Assembly: GCA_013695975.1 (NCBI GenBank)
Contig: JACCZL010000787.1
Span: forward strand, 1 to 7,457
Direction: 5' to 3'
DNA length: 7,457 bases
From: Chloroflexota bacterium
GTDB lineage: Bacteria; Chloroflexota; UBA6077; JACCZL01
Part shown: piece by piece, positions 1-6,258 of the stretch
Position numbering within the stretch: position 1 is the first letter of the stretch
Layout: each line of letters starts with the position of its first letter
The notes under the pieces: model-generated
What the model was told of the DNA's origin: nothing
The model's input: only the letters and a program-made list of their open reading frames with translations
Databases searched by the model: none
Program-made: the position numbers and the translations under genes

Positions 1-1
1 C

Positions 2-538
2 GGCCGGCGCGCCGAGCGGTTCGTCGGCACGGCCGACCTGCCGAGCTTCTTCCGGCGACCGCACGGCCCCGGCTGGGCCCTGGTAGGCGACGCCGGCTAT
101 CACCGCGACCCGCTCACAGCCTGGGGGATCACGGACGCGTTCCGCGACGCCGAGCTGGTGGCCGAGGCGATCGACGACGGCCTGTCCGAGCGCAGACCGA
201 TGGGTGAGGCGCTCGCGGAGTACGAGCGGCAACGCAACGAGGCGGCCCGACCGGCGTACGAGGCAACCTGCCGCCGCGCTGCTTTCGAGCCGCTCTCCGC
301 CGACGAGTTTCGGCTCCGCGCGGCCCTGCGCGACGACCCGGCGGAGACGAGTCGCTACCTCGGCGCGGCCTTCGGGACCGTGCCGATTCGTGAATTCTTC
401 GCTCCTGAGAACGTCAAGCGCATCATCGCCGCGGTGCCCCGAACACGGACTGACGACCCCCGTGATACGCACTTCCCGTGCTCTGTTGCCGCTGGACGTC
501 CGGGTCCAGCGGCCCGCCAACACCAGGGGGAGACCTGA
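2..538 (+). CDS. FAD-dependent monooxygenase (PHBH-type), C-terminal part, 5' truncated by window edge
   Basis: The reading frame is open from base 2 to the TGA at 536-538 and encodes about 178 residues. Near its start it shows the second FAD-binding motif of PHBH-family flavoprotein hydroxylases: LVGDAGYHRDPLTAWGITDA (GDAG at bases 86-97), where the GD contacts the FAD ribityl chain and the following P-x-x-A-x-G-x-x-D-A segment is typical. The family hydroxylates small, often aromatic, substrates using NAD(P)H and O2 in the cytoplasm. The substrate here is unknown. From family memory, relatives usually end soon after a segment like FFAPENVKRIIAA (about 400-435). Here the frame continues roughly 33 more codons with lower third-position GC (about 60 percent by hand count), as if the normal stop was lost by a small frameshift or recombination. 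The stop overlaps the ATG of the next fragment (TGATG). The N-terminal Rossmann GxGxxG region lies outside the window. Confidence 0.85.
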   Translation, partial: GRRAERFVGTADLPSFFRRPHGPGWALVGDAGYHRDPLTAWGITDAFRDAELVAEAIDDGLSERRPMGEALAEYERQRNEAARPAYEATCRRAAFEPLSADEFRLRAALRDDPAETSRYLGAAFGTVPIREFFAPENVKRIIAAVPRTRTDDPRDTHFPCSVAAGRPGPAARQHQGET

Positions 539-600
539 TGCGAGGTTCGAGGCACGATCTGCCGGTCGCGTTCGAAGCCGCAAGCGTGGTCAGCCGGCAG
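538..600 (+). repeat. Direct repeat copy 1 (matches 5518-5580)
   Basis: This is a 63-base segment starting at the ATG. It aligns without gaps to 5518-5580 with about 10 mismatches, 8 of them clustered at offsets 41-52; the last 11 bases (TCAGCCGGCAG) again match exactly. Upstream, short shared strings (TTGCCG, GCGGCCCG, a CCAACACCA-like stretch) suggest that homology extends about 50 bases before the ATG with gaps. Confidence 0.8.
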
Positions 601-657
601 ATCGATCGGCTGATTGGAGTACCCGAGGAGATCGGTGGCCGAAGGCCGCGAAACTAG
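538..657 (+). pseudogene. Remnant of a cupin-LuxR gene: 5' end only (39-codon ORF)
   Basis: This ATG-started ORF of 39 codons (stop TAG 655-657) begins MRGSRHDLPVAFEAASVVSR, nearly the same as the start of the intact cupin-LuxR protein at 5518 (MRGSRQDLPVALEGAGGLSR). By hand alignment the DNA matches at 38 of the first 40 bases and 53 of 63 overall. After base 600 the similarity ends abruptly. The remaining 18 codons have weak third-position GC (about 11/18) and match nothing I recognise; no cupin core and no HTH follow. The ATG overlaps the stop of the upstream monooxygenase (TGATG), so translation could be coupled. I read it as a truncated paralogue left by deletion or recombination. A functional short peptide or leader is possible but less likely. 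Confidence 0.6.
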
Positions 658-664
658 GTGCGTC

Positions 665-671
665 GGAGGAG
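665..671 (+). promoter_or_regulatory. Ribosome binding site GGAGGAG deciding the start of the BBE-like gene
   Basis: GGAGGAG lies 7 bases before ATG 679. An in-frame GTG at 658 would give 7 more residues but places this strong Shine-Dalgarno inside the gene, so ATG 679 is the better start. Confidence 0.75.
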
Positions 672-678
672 CAGGGAC

Positions 679-2064
679 ATGGCAGCCGAACAACTGACAC
701 CGAGCGCTACTCCCCTGGATGGGACCGCCGTCCAGGCCCTGAGTGCAGCCGTGCGCGGCACGGTGCTGTGTCCGAGTGACGACAGCTACGACACGGCGCG
801 GCGGGTCTTCAATGGGATGATCGACCGGCGTCCAGCGCTGATCGTCCGCTGCGCCGGAACGTCGGATGTGATCCAGGGCGTCAACTTCGCCCGAACCCAC
901 GGCCTGGTGCTGTCGGTCCGTGGCGGCGGGCACAGCGTCGCCGGCAAGGCAGTGTGCGATGGCGGCCTCATGCTGGACCTGTCCGGCATGAAGGGCGTTC
1001 GGGTCGATCCGGTGCGGCGGACCGCCGACGCGCAACCCGGCCTGCTGCTCCGCGATCTGGACCACGAGACCCAGGCGTTCGGCCTGGCGACGCCGCTCGG
1101 GATCGTCTCGGTGACCGGTATCGCCGGCCTGACCCTCGGCGGCGGCCTTGGCTGGCTAAACGGCAAGTATGGGCTCGCCTGCGACAACCTGCTCTCGGCC
1201 GACGTCGTCACGGCGGATGGTGAGCTGCTGACGGCGAGCGCCGCCGAGCTCGAAGATCTCTTCTGGGGCCTTCGCGGCGGGAGCGGGAACTTCGGCATCG
1301 TCACCTCGTTCAGGTACGAGCTTCACCCGGTCGGGCCGGTGCTGGCCGGAGGCGTAACCTATCCGTTGTCCAAGGCGCGGGAGGTCTTGCGGTTCTACCA
1401 CGAGTTCGCGAGCACCTGCCCCGACGAGTTGAGCACCGTCGGCTCGCTCGGGACCGGGCCGGACGGGAGCCTGGTGGTCTCGATCGTGGTCTGCTACTGC
1501 GGGCCGATCGAGGCCGGGCAGCGGGTCGTGCGCCCCCTGCGCGAGTTCGGCGACCCCTTGGAAGATGGGATTCAGCCGATGCCGTATTGCACGCTCCAGA
1601 GCGCTGCCGACACCGGATTCCCGTCTGGCCGGCAGCACTACTGGAAGTCGAGCTGGCTGAAGGACTTGAACGACGACGCGATCGATGTCCTGGCGCGATT
1701 CGTGGCCGAGAACCCCTCGCCGACGACGGGCGTGGGGCTCCAGCAGATGCACGGAGTGGCCAGTCGGGTCGACCAGGCCGCGACCGCCTTCCCACACCGG
1801 GGGGAGCAGTTCGACTTCCTGATCCTCTCGAACTGGGATGACCCGACCGACGCGGAGAGGAACATCGAGTGGACGCGGGCCTTCTTCCAGGCGATGCAGC
1901 CCTTCCTGGAGCGAGGTGTCTACGTCAATGACCTAGGCGACGAGGGCGACGACCGCGTACGGGCCGCGTACGGGGTGAACTACGAACGGCTGGCGGCGGT
2001 GAAGAAGAAGTACGATCCGACGAACTTCTTCCACAGCAACCACAACATCCAGCCGGCCGGTTGA
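679..2064 (+). CDS. FAD-binding oxidoreductase, berberine bridge enzyme-like (PCMH/VAO family)
   Basis: This 461-residue flavoprotein has a full family-length layout: a PCMH-type FAD-binding domain (about residues 45-220), a substrate domain, and a C-terminal BBE domain (about 415-458, with YERLAAVKKKYDPTNFF). RGGGHS places His85 where relatives form the 8-alpha-histidyl bond to FAD. The pyrophosphate loop is followed by TGIAGLTLGGGLGWLNGKYG. Plant berberine bridge enzyme carries a second, cysteinyl FAD bond just before this loop. The equivalent position here (about 143-144, Val-Ser) has no Cys, so single histidyl attachment is expected, as in 6-hydroxy-D-nicotine oxidase. Such enzymes oxidise alcohols, amines or sugars and pass electrons to O2; the substrate is not readable. 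The gene follows the cupin-LuxR remnant by 21 bases on the same strand as the monooxygenase, so the two flavoenzymes may share a transcript. No signal peptide is visible. Confidence 0.92.
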   Translation: MAAEQLTPSATPLDGTAVQALSAAVRGTVLCPSDDSYDTARRVFNGMIDRRPALIVRCAGTSDVIQGVNFARTHGLVLSVRGGGHSVAGKAVCDGGLMLDLSGMKGVRVDPVRRTADAQPGLLLRDLDHETQAFGLATPLGIVSVTGIAGLTLGGGLGWLNGKYGLACDNLLSADVVTADGELLTASAAELEDLFWGLRGGSGNFGIVTSFRYELHPVGPVLAGGVTYPLSKAREVLRFYHEFASTCPDELSTVGSLGTGPDGSLVVSIVVCYCGPIEAGQRVVRPLREFGDPLEDGIQPMPYCTLQSAADTGFPSGRQHYWKSSWLKDLNDDAIDVLARFVAENPSPTTGVGLQQMHGVASRVDQAATAFPHRGEQFDFLILSNWDDPTDAERNIEWTRAFFQAMQPFLERGVYVNDLGDEGDDRVRAAYGVNYERLAAVKKKYDPTNFFHSNHNIQPAG

Positions 2065-2105
2065 TGGCTCGGTTGCAACGCCACCTGATCTGCAGCGCCG
2101 AGCCA
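2065..2105 (+). terminator. Hairpin directly after the BBE-like gene, possible terminator
   Basis: TGGCTCGG (2065-2072) and CCGAGCCA (2098-2105) are perfect 8-bp inverted arms, extendable by a G-U pair, with a 25-base loop. The first arm starts on the base after the TGA stop. No T-run follows, so classical intrinsic termination is uncertain; mRNA 3'-end stabilisation would be an alternative. Confidence 0.35.
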
Positions 2106-2145
2106 GCGGCGCCGCGAGGGCCGGGATGAAATCCTGTATCCTTCC

Positions 2146-2271
2146 ATGTTCCTCATCAAAGACGAGGTGCTGACGCTCCCGGTCGGCCCAAGCTCGATCA
2201 TCGATGGCGACGTCCAGCCCTGGGGCGAGTTGATGGCCGCCTCCCCGCTGACGGCGATCCCGGTACGGTAG
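2146..2271 (+). CDS. Possible small hypothetical protein, 41 aa
   Basis: This ATG-to-TAG ORF of 42 codons lies in the 279-bp gap between the BBE-like gene and the LAL regulator. It starts MFLIKDEVLTLPVG and contains DVQPWGELMAASP. Nearly all codons end in G or C, as in the surrounding real genes. That is the main argument for coding, but in such GC-rich DNA it is weak evidence. There is no convincing Shine-Dalgarno, only a purine-rich GGGATGAAA about 12 bases upstream. I recognise no domain, transmembrane segment or signal peptide. It could be a leader ORF for the regulator downstream, a gene fragment, or noise. The rest of 2106-2343 holds only a weak -10-like TACACT at 2299-2304 without a matching -35. 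Confidence 0.25.
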   Translation: MFLIKDEVLTLPVGPSSIIDGDVQPWGELMAASPLTAIPVR

Positions 2272-2343
2272 TGTGGGGATCGGCATCTTCAGAAAGGGTA
2301 CACTGCCACAGTCATAGCGTCTGACGCCCGACGCCACCACCAG

Positions 2344-5304
2344 GTGACCATGGTCGCGCCACAGCCAGCCAACCGAGAGCCGCGACTGATCGGCCGGGGG
2401 CGCGAGATCGCGACGCTGTGGCACCATTTCGAGGTCGCCGCGGATGGCCGCGCGGGCACCGTCTTGGTCGCGGGTGAGCCGGGGATCGGGAAGACTCGGC
2501 TCCTCGAGGTGGCCGCGGCGCGGGCGGCGCGCGCTGGAGCACTCGTCCTGCGCGGGGGCGCCTCCGATGCCGAGGGGATGCCTCCGTACCTGCCCTTCCT
2601 CGAAGCACTCGGCCAGCACGTCCGAGCGTGCACTCCTGAGGAGCTGGGCGCGCAGGCGGGCCCGCTGGCATCCATCCTGGCGACGATCCTCCCGGAGCTG
2701 ACGGTCCGTCTCGGACAGCTTTCGGCCAGCTATCGGCTGCCGCCGGAGCAGGCCCGCCTGCGGCTCTACGAAGCCGTCGCCACGTTCCTGGCGGCGATCG
2801 CCGCCGAGCGTCCGCTGCTGCTGGTCCTGGACGATCTGCACTGGGCGGACCCGGCCAGCCTGGCCTTGCTCTGCTACGTGGCCGGCCACGTTCGGTCGGC
2901 GCGCCTGCTGATCCTGGCCGCCTATCGGGAGGGCGAAGCCGAGCAGAATCCGGCGTTCGAGCGCGCAACCGCCGAGTTGACCCGGCAGCGCGTGATGAGC
3001 ACGACCGCCGTCGATCGGCTCGCGGCCGAGGACGTCGCCGCGCTGGCGGCCGAGTACCTCGGCGCCCCACTGGACGCGACGGCCGGCCGCTCGCTCTTCC
3101 TGCACAGCGAGGGCAACCCCTTCTTCGCCGAGGAACTCTTGCGCGCCTGGCTCGAGGCCGGCGCCCTCGCCCGACCAGCTGGTGGTGGCGATGGCGGCGC
3201 GTACGCGCTGACGAGCCCGGGCGCGCTGACGCTTCCTCCGAGCATCGTGAGCGCCGTCCGACAGCGGCTCACCCGGCTGCCGCCGGAGATCGTCGAGCTG
3301 CTGCGCACCGCCGCGATCATCGGTCGGACATTCGACATCGCGCTGCTGGCTGAAGCGGTAGGTCAAGATCCGGAGCCGGTCGAGGATCGCCTGCAGGAGG
3401 CAGCGCGGGCCTGCCTGGTTCGGCCCGGCGCAGACGGCGGCTTCGCGTTCGGCCACGACAAGATTCGCGAGTGCCTGTACGAAGAGCTGACGGTCAGCCG
3501 GCGCCGCCGCCTGCACGGGTTCATCGGTCGTGCTCTCGAGGCGCTTCCCGAGCCAGCCGACGCGCAGCGACTCGCCGAGCTGGCCTTCCACTTCGCGCGG
3601 AGCGGTGATCGCGCTCGGGGCGCGGTGTATGCGCAGCGCGCCGCCGAGCACGCGATGCACGCCTACGCACCTGAGGAGGCGATGGCGCACTACCGGACAG
3701 CGCTCGACCTGGTCGACGACACCGATCCGCGGCGCGGCGACCTGGCGGTCAGCCTGGGCGAGGCGGCGATGCTGGCCGGGGCCGAGCAGGAGGCGGTCGC
3801 CGCCTTCGAGTCCGCTCGGACGTGGTACGTGCGGGAGGGCGACGCGGGCGCGGCGGCGCAGGCGTCGCAGCGCCTGGGACAGGCCTGGTGGCGGCAGGAG
3901 GCGATCGAGCCGGCGCGGGCGGAGTTCGAGACGGCGTTGGGCCTGTTAGAGAACCACGGCGGCGCGGCGCTGGTCTCGGTGCTGGTCGACCTCGGGAGCC
4001 TGCTCGCGGGCAACCTCCACCAGCAGGCCGCGGGTATCCTCCACAGTCGGCGGGCGCTGGAGCTGGCCGAGCACTTGCCGGATGAGTGGCCGCTGGTCGC
4101 GGCGAGCCGCAACCTGGGCAACCTGCTTGTGCGGAGCAACGATTTGGCGGCGGGCATCCCGCTCCTGGAGCAGGCCCTGGCGCTCGCGACCGCGGCCGAC
4201 GAGCCGGTCGAGGCGGCCGAGTGTTGCGCCGGCCTGGCATCCGCGTATTTCTGGCAAGGTGCGCTGCGGCAGTCCCGCGACATGACGATGCGGCGGCTGA
4301 CGTTCGCCCGGCGCTGCCACGACCTGTACCAGCTCCGCCACCTCTCGAGCTGGCTGGCCTTCCTCGACGGGTTCCAGGGGCGTTCGGGCGAGGCCGAGCG
4401 ACGCCTGCACGAGTCGCGGGCGGTCGTCGAGCGCCTGGCCAGTCCGGAGCCGCTGGCCTTCCTGCAGTACGTGCGTGGCGTCCTCGCCTACCTCGGGGAC
4501 GACTACGCCTCGGCCGAGGCGCACTTCCAGGAGGCGGTAACGCTCTTCCGAAGGATCGGACCCGGCGCGCTCGTGTGGCATCTTGGTAGCCTCTGCCTGA
4601 GTCAGGCGGTCCAGGGCAAGGTGGCCGAGGCGCAGGCGTGCATGGAGGAAGTGGAAGCCCTTGTCGCAACACTGCCCGAAGGGACCATGCCGACGGCGGA
4701 TCCGCTCACCTACCTGTCGATGACGGCGCTGGCGCTGGGCGATCGGGAGCGGCTCGGGCGCTACTACCCGAAGCTGACGGTCTTTCGCGGACAGTTTCAT
4801 GACGCGCTGATCGATCGCCTCCTGGGCGAGGTCGCGGCGCTCCGGGAGGATTGGGAAACCGCGGGCGCGTACCTGGAGACGGCGGAGGCGACGGCCCGGC
4901 GCGAGGAGCTGCCATGGGAGCTGGTGCGCACGCTCGAGGCGAAGGCCGGGCTGGCTCTGGCCCAAGGGGGCCGCGGTAACGCCGCCCGCGGCCGGGAGCT
5001 GCTGGAAGAAGCGATCGAGCTGCTCCGGCGCCTGGGCAACGACGGCGAGGCTCGGCGACTCGGCTCGCGGCTGCGGACCGCGTCGCACCCGGCTCCGCGT
5101 CCCCGCCTTCCGGCCGGCCTGACCCCCCGCGAGGGCGAAGTGCTCCACCACGTCGCCGCCGGCCGGAGCAACCGCGAGATCGCCGAGGCGCTGGTGCTCA
5201 GCGAGAAGACTGTCGAGCACCACCTCACCAGCACCTACATCAAGATCGGCGCCGACAACCGGGCGGCCGCGGCGGCCTTCGCGGTCCGTCACGGTCTGGC
5301 GTAA
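2344..5304 (+). CDS. LAL-type LuxR family transcriptional regulator with N-terminal AAA ATPase (MalT-like)
   Basis: This 986-residue protein is the usual size for large ATP-binding LuxR regulators. The N-terminal ATPase (about 13-290) carries Walker A GEPGIGKT (44-51), Walker B LLLVLDDLHW with Asp163-Asp164, and the downstream EGNPFFAEELL signature (from 256). A winged-helix-like stretch (about 290-400) leads into a long helical, TPR-like array (about 415-900) rich in Ala, Leu and Glu, e.g. the segment around 4490-4540 (YASAEAHFQEAVTLFRR). The C-terminus is a LuxR/GerE HTH (926-986): LTPREGEVL, GRSNREIAEAL, SEKTVEHHL. By analogy with MalT, ATP and an inducer bound by the repeat region would drive oligomerisation and transcription activation; the inducer is unknown. 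Both GTG 2344 and ATG 2350 are possible starts, and neither has a good Shine-Dalgarno. It lies between two flavoenzyme genes and a second LuxR-type regulator on the same strand, so those genes are natural candidate targets. Confidence 0.95.
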   Translation: MTMVAPQPANREPRLIGRGREIATLWHHFEVAADGRAGTVLVAGEPGIGKTRLLEVAAARAARAGALVLRGGASDAEGMPPYLPFLEALGQHVRACTPEELGAQAGPLASILATILPELTVRLGQLSASYRLPPEQARLRLYEAVATFLAAIAAERPLLLVLDDLHWADPASLALLCYVAGHVRSARLLILAAYREGEAEQNPAFERATAELTRQRVMSTTAVDRLAAEDVAALAAEYLGAPLDATAGRSLFLHSEGNPFFAEELLRAWLEAGALARPAGGGDGGAYALTSPGALTLPPSIVSAVRQRLTRLPPEIVELLRTAAIIGRTFDIALLAEAVGQDPEPVEDRLQEAARACLVRPGADGGFAFGHDKIRECLYEELTVSRRRRLHGFIGRALEALPEPADAQRLAELAFHFARSGDRARGAVYAQRAAEHAMHAYAPEEAMAHYRTALDLVDDTDPRRGDLAVSLGEAAMLAGAEQEAVAAFESARTWYVREGDAGAAAQASQRLGQAWWRQEAIEPARAEFETALGLLENHGGAALVSVLVDLGSLLAGNLHQQAAGILHSRRALELAEHLPDEWPLVAASRNLGNLLVRSNDLAAGIPLLEQALALATAADEPVEAAECCAGLASAYFWQGALRQSRDMTMRRLTFARRCHDLYQLRHLSSWLAFLDGFQGRSGEAERRLHESRAVVERLASPEPLAFLQYVRGVLAYLGDDYASAEAHFQEAVTLFRRIGPGALVWHLGSLCLSQAVQGKVAEAQACMEEVEALVATLPEGTMPTADPLTYLSMTALALGDRERLGRYYPKLTVFRGQFHDALIDRLLGEVAALREDWETAGAYLETAEATARREELPWELVRTLEAKAGLALAQGGRGNAARGRELLEEAIELLRRLGNDGEARRLGSRLRTASHPAPRPRLPAGLTPREGEVLHHVAAGRSNREIAEALVLSEKTVEHHLTSTYIKIGADNRAAAAAFAVRHGLA

Positions 5305-5338
5305 CCGCTTCCGTTCTCGCCCGCCCACGCCGCATCGG

Positions 5339-5354
5339 TAGGGGATTCCCCCTA
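5339..5354. promoter_or_regulatory. Near-perfect inverted repeat TAGGGGATTCCCCCTA, possible operator
   Basis: Six-base arms TAGGGG and CCCCTA flank a 4-base centre, 35 bases after the LAL stop and 164 bases before the cupin-LuxR ATG. LuxR/NarL HTH dimers bind short two-fold symmetric sites of this size, so an operator is plausible. It shares GATTCCCCC (5344-5352) with a second site 57 bases downstream (5401-5409). No T-run follows, which argues against a terminator. Function is inferred. Confidence 0.35.
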
Positions 5355-5390
5355 GCGAGACGGATGATCTCCTCGCTCGCCCCACGTCCC

Positions 5391-5409
5391 GGAATCGAGA
5401 GATTCCCCC
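5391..5409. promoter_or_regulatory. Inverted repeat GGAATC-GAGA-GATTCC, possible second operator
   Basis: Perfect 6-bp arms with a GAGA centre (5391-5406), followed by CCC so that GATTCCCCC (5401-5409) repeats the string in the upstream palindrome. The two copies are 57 bases apart start to start, between two LuxR-type regulator genes. Between them, AGCGAG (5354-5359) and CTCGCT (5372-5377) form a further inverted pair. A weak -10-like TAGACT lies at 5439-5444, and TTGACG at 5454-5459 resembles a -35 without a clear -10. Confidence 0.3.
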
Positions 5410-5505
5410 GATGCGCTGAACGCTCATCGACGCTAGAGTAGACTCGGGATGAGTTGACGCGGAGCCGAAGATTGCCGAGCGTGCGTTGGCGGCCCGACAG
5501 CCACC

Positions 5506-5511
5506 AAGAGG
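5506..5511 (+). promoter_or_regulatory. Ribosome binding site AAGAGG for the cupin-LuxR gene
   Basis: AAGAGG sits 6 bases before ATG 5518. A further GGAG touches the ATG but is too close to act. This supports the annotated start, as does conservation of exactly this start in the remnant at 538. Confidence 0.55.
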
Positions 5512-5517
5512 TAGGAG

Positions 5518-5580
5518 ATGCGAGGTTCGAGGCAGGATCTGCCGGTCGCGCTCGAAGGGGCCGGGGGCCTCAGCCGGCAG
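5518..5580 (+). repeat. Direct repeat copy 2 (matches 538-600)
   Basis: These are the first 63 bases of the intact cupin-LuxR gene, the likely parent form of the fragment at 538-600. Thirty-eight of the first 40 bases are identical. The copies lie 4980 bases apart in the same orientation, flanking the BBE-like and LAL genes. Confidence 0.8.
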
Positions 5581-6144
5581 GCGGAGTGGGGTGACCTGAA
5601 CGTCGCCCTGGAGACGTACCCCGCGGGTACCGATCCGTCGCCGCTCCTGAGAGGGCTGCCCGACGACCGCTGCCAGTGCCCGCACTGGGGGTACGTCCTC
5701 AAGGGTCGGCTTCGCGTCACGTACCGAGGTCGCGAGGAGACCGTGAACGCCGGGGATGCCTACTATCTGGCGCCCGGCCACGTACCGTTCTACGAGGAGG
5801 AAACGGAGCTCGTGGAATTCAGTCCCAGGGGCGAGTACCAGACGATGCTCGAGGTGGTAGCGGGCAACCTCGCGGCGCCGCGGGCACGGCCGGGTAGCGG
5901 TGAGCAGCTCGAGCGAGAGCGGCGGCGGCGGAGCGTGGCCATCCTGACCCGTCGCCAGAACGAAGTGGCAGCCTTGGTCGCGGGAGGGCTGACCAACCAT
6001 CAGATCGCGGCCGCCCTGGCCATCGCCGAGCGGACAGCCGAGACCCACGTCGAGCATATCCTCCGCAAGCTCGGCCTGGCCTCCCGCACTCAGGTCGCCA
6101 CCTGGGCGCTCGAGCGCGGGCTCGTCGGCAGGCCTCCCGGCTGA
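5518..6144 (+). CDS. Cupin domain - LuxR-type HTH fusion regulator
   Basis: This 208-residue protein has two domains. Residues about 25-102 form a small cupin: CQCPHWGYVLKGRLRV (52-67), NAGDAYYLAPGHVPF (77-91) and ELVEFSP (97-103). From family memory, this CxCPHWGYVLKGR type normally occurs as a stand-alone protein of about 110 residues. Its likely metal or ligand residues are Cys54/His56 and His88, unlike the canonical HxH...E of metal cupins. A charged Arg-rich linker (about 104-142, with ERERRRR) leads to a LuxR/GerE HTH (143-203): LTRRQNEVAALVAGGLTN, then ERTAETHVEHILRKL. The protein has no response-regulator receiver, so it is best read as a one-component regulator in which the cupin senses a small molecule or metal. 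It lies 213 bases after the LAL regulator gene on the same strand. A truncated copy of its start occurs at 538. The HTH assignment is firm; the sensing role is inferred. Confidence 0.88.
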   Translation: MRGSRQDLPVALEGAGGLSRQAEWGDLNVALETYPAGTDPSPLLRGLPDDRCQCPHWGYVLKGRLRVTYRGREETVNAGDAYYLAPGHVPFYEEETELVEFSPRGEYQTMLEVVAGNLAAPRARPGSGEQLERERRRRSVAILTRRQNEVAALVAGGLTNHQIAAALAIAERTAETHVEHILRKLGLASRTQVATWALERGLVGRPPG

Positions 6145-6178
6145 GGCGCACAGGTTGCGGACATCGTTCTGCCGGAAC

Positions 6179-6215
6179 CGAACCGGCCCCCAGCAGTCGG
6201 AGCCCTTCCGGTTCG
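6179..6215. terminator. Inverted repeat between convergent genes, possible bidirectional terminator
   Basis: CGAACCGG (6179-6186) and CCGGTTCG (6208-6215) are perfect 8-bp arms around a 21-base loop. They lie in the 114-bp gap between the stops of the plus-strand cupin-LuxR gene and the minus-strand vapC. The position suits a shared terminator, but neither strand shows a T-run. Confidence 0.35.
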
Positions 6216-6258
6216 ATCGCGCGCGAGACGATCCGACCGACGTGCGCTCGGAGCGGAG

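Noticed and set aside
204..779. 191-codon plus-strand frame overlapping the monooxygenase end and the BBE start
   Set aside because: Arg/Ser/Pro-rich translation in the wrong frame of the conserved flavoprotein sequence; no domain and no suitable ribosome site.
355..1065. 236-codon minus-strand frame sharing a short segment with the large minus-strand frame at 3946-6057
   Set aside because: The shared segment is simply the reverse complement of the 538/5518 repeat, so it is explained by the plus-strand duplication.
2276..2304. Possible promoter for the LAL gene with TACACT at 2299
   Set aside because: The -10-like hexamer has no -35 at suitable spacing, so it is not listed as a promoter.
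1933..3690. 585-codon open frame on the minus strand across the BBE gene end, the gap and the start of the LAL gene
   Set aside because: It lies antisense to two well-recognised proteins, spans an intergenic region, and its translation is low-complexity Arg/Gln/Gly-rich with no domain. This is typical of a shadow frame in high-GC DNA.
3946..6057. 703-codon open frame on the minus strand opposite the LAL and cupin-LuxR genes
   Set aside because: It is antisense to the clear TPR, HTH and cupin sequences and shows no recognisable motif; its length comes from GC-driven lack of stops.
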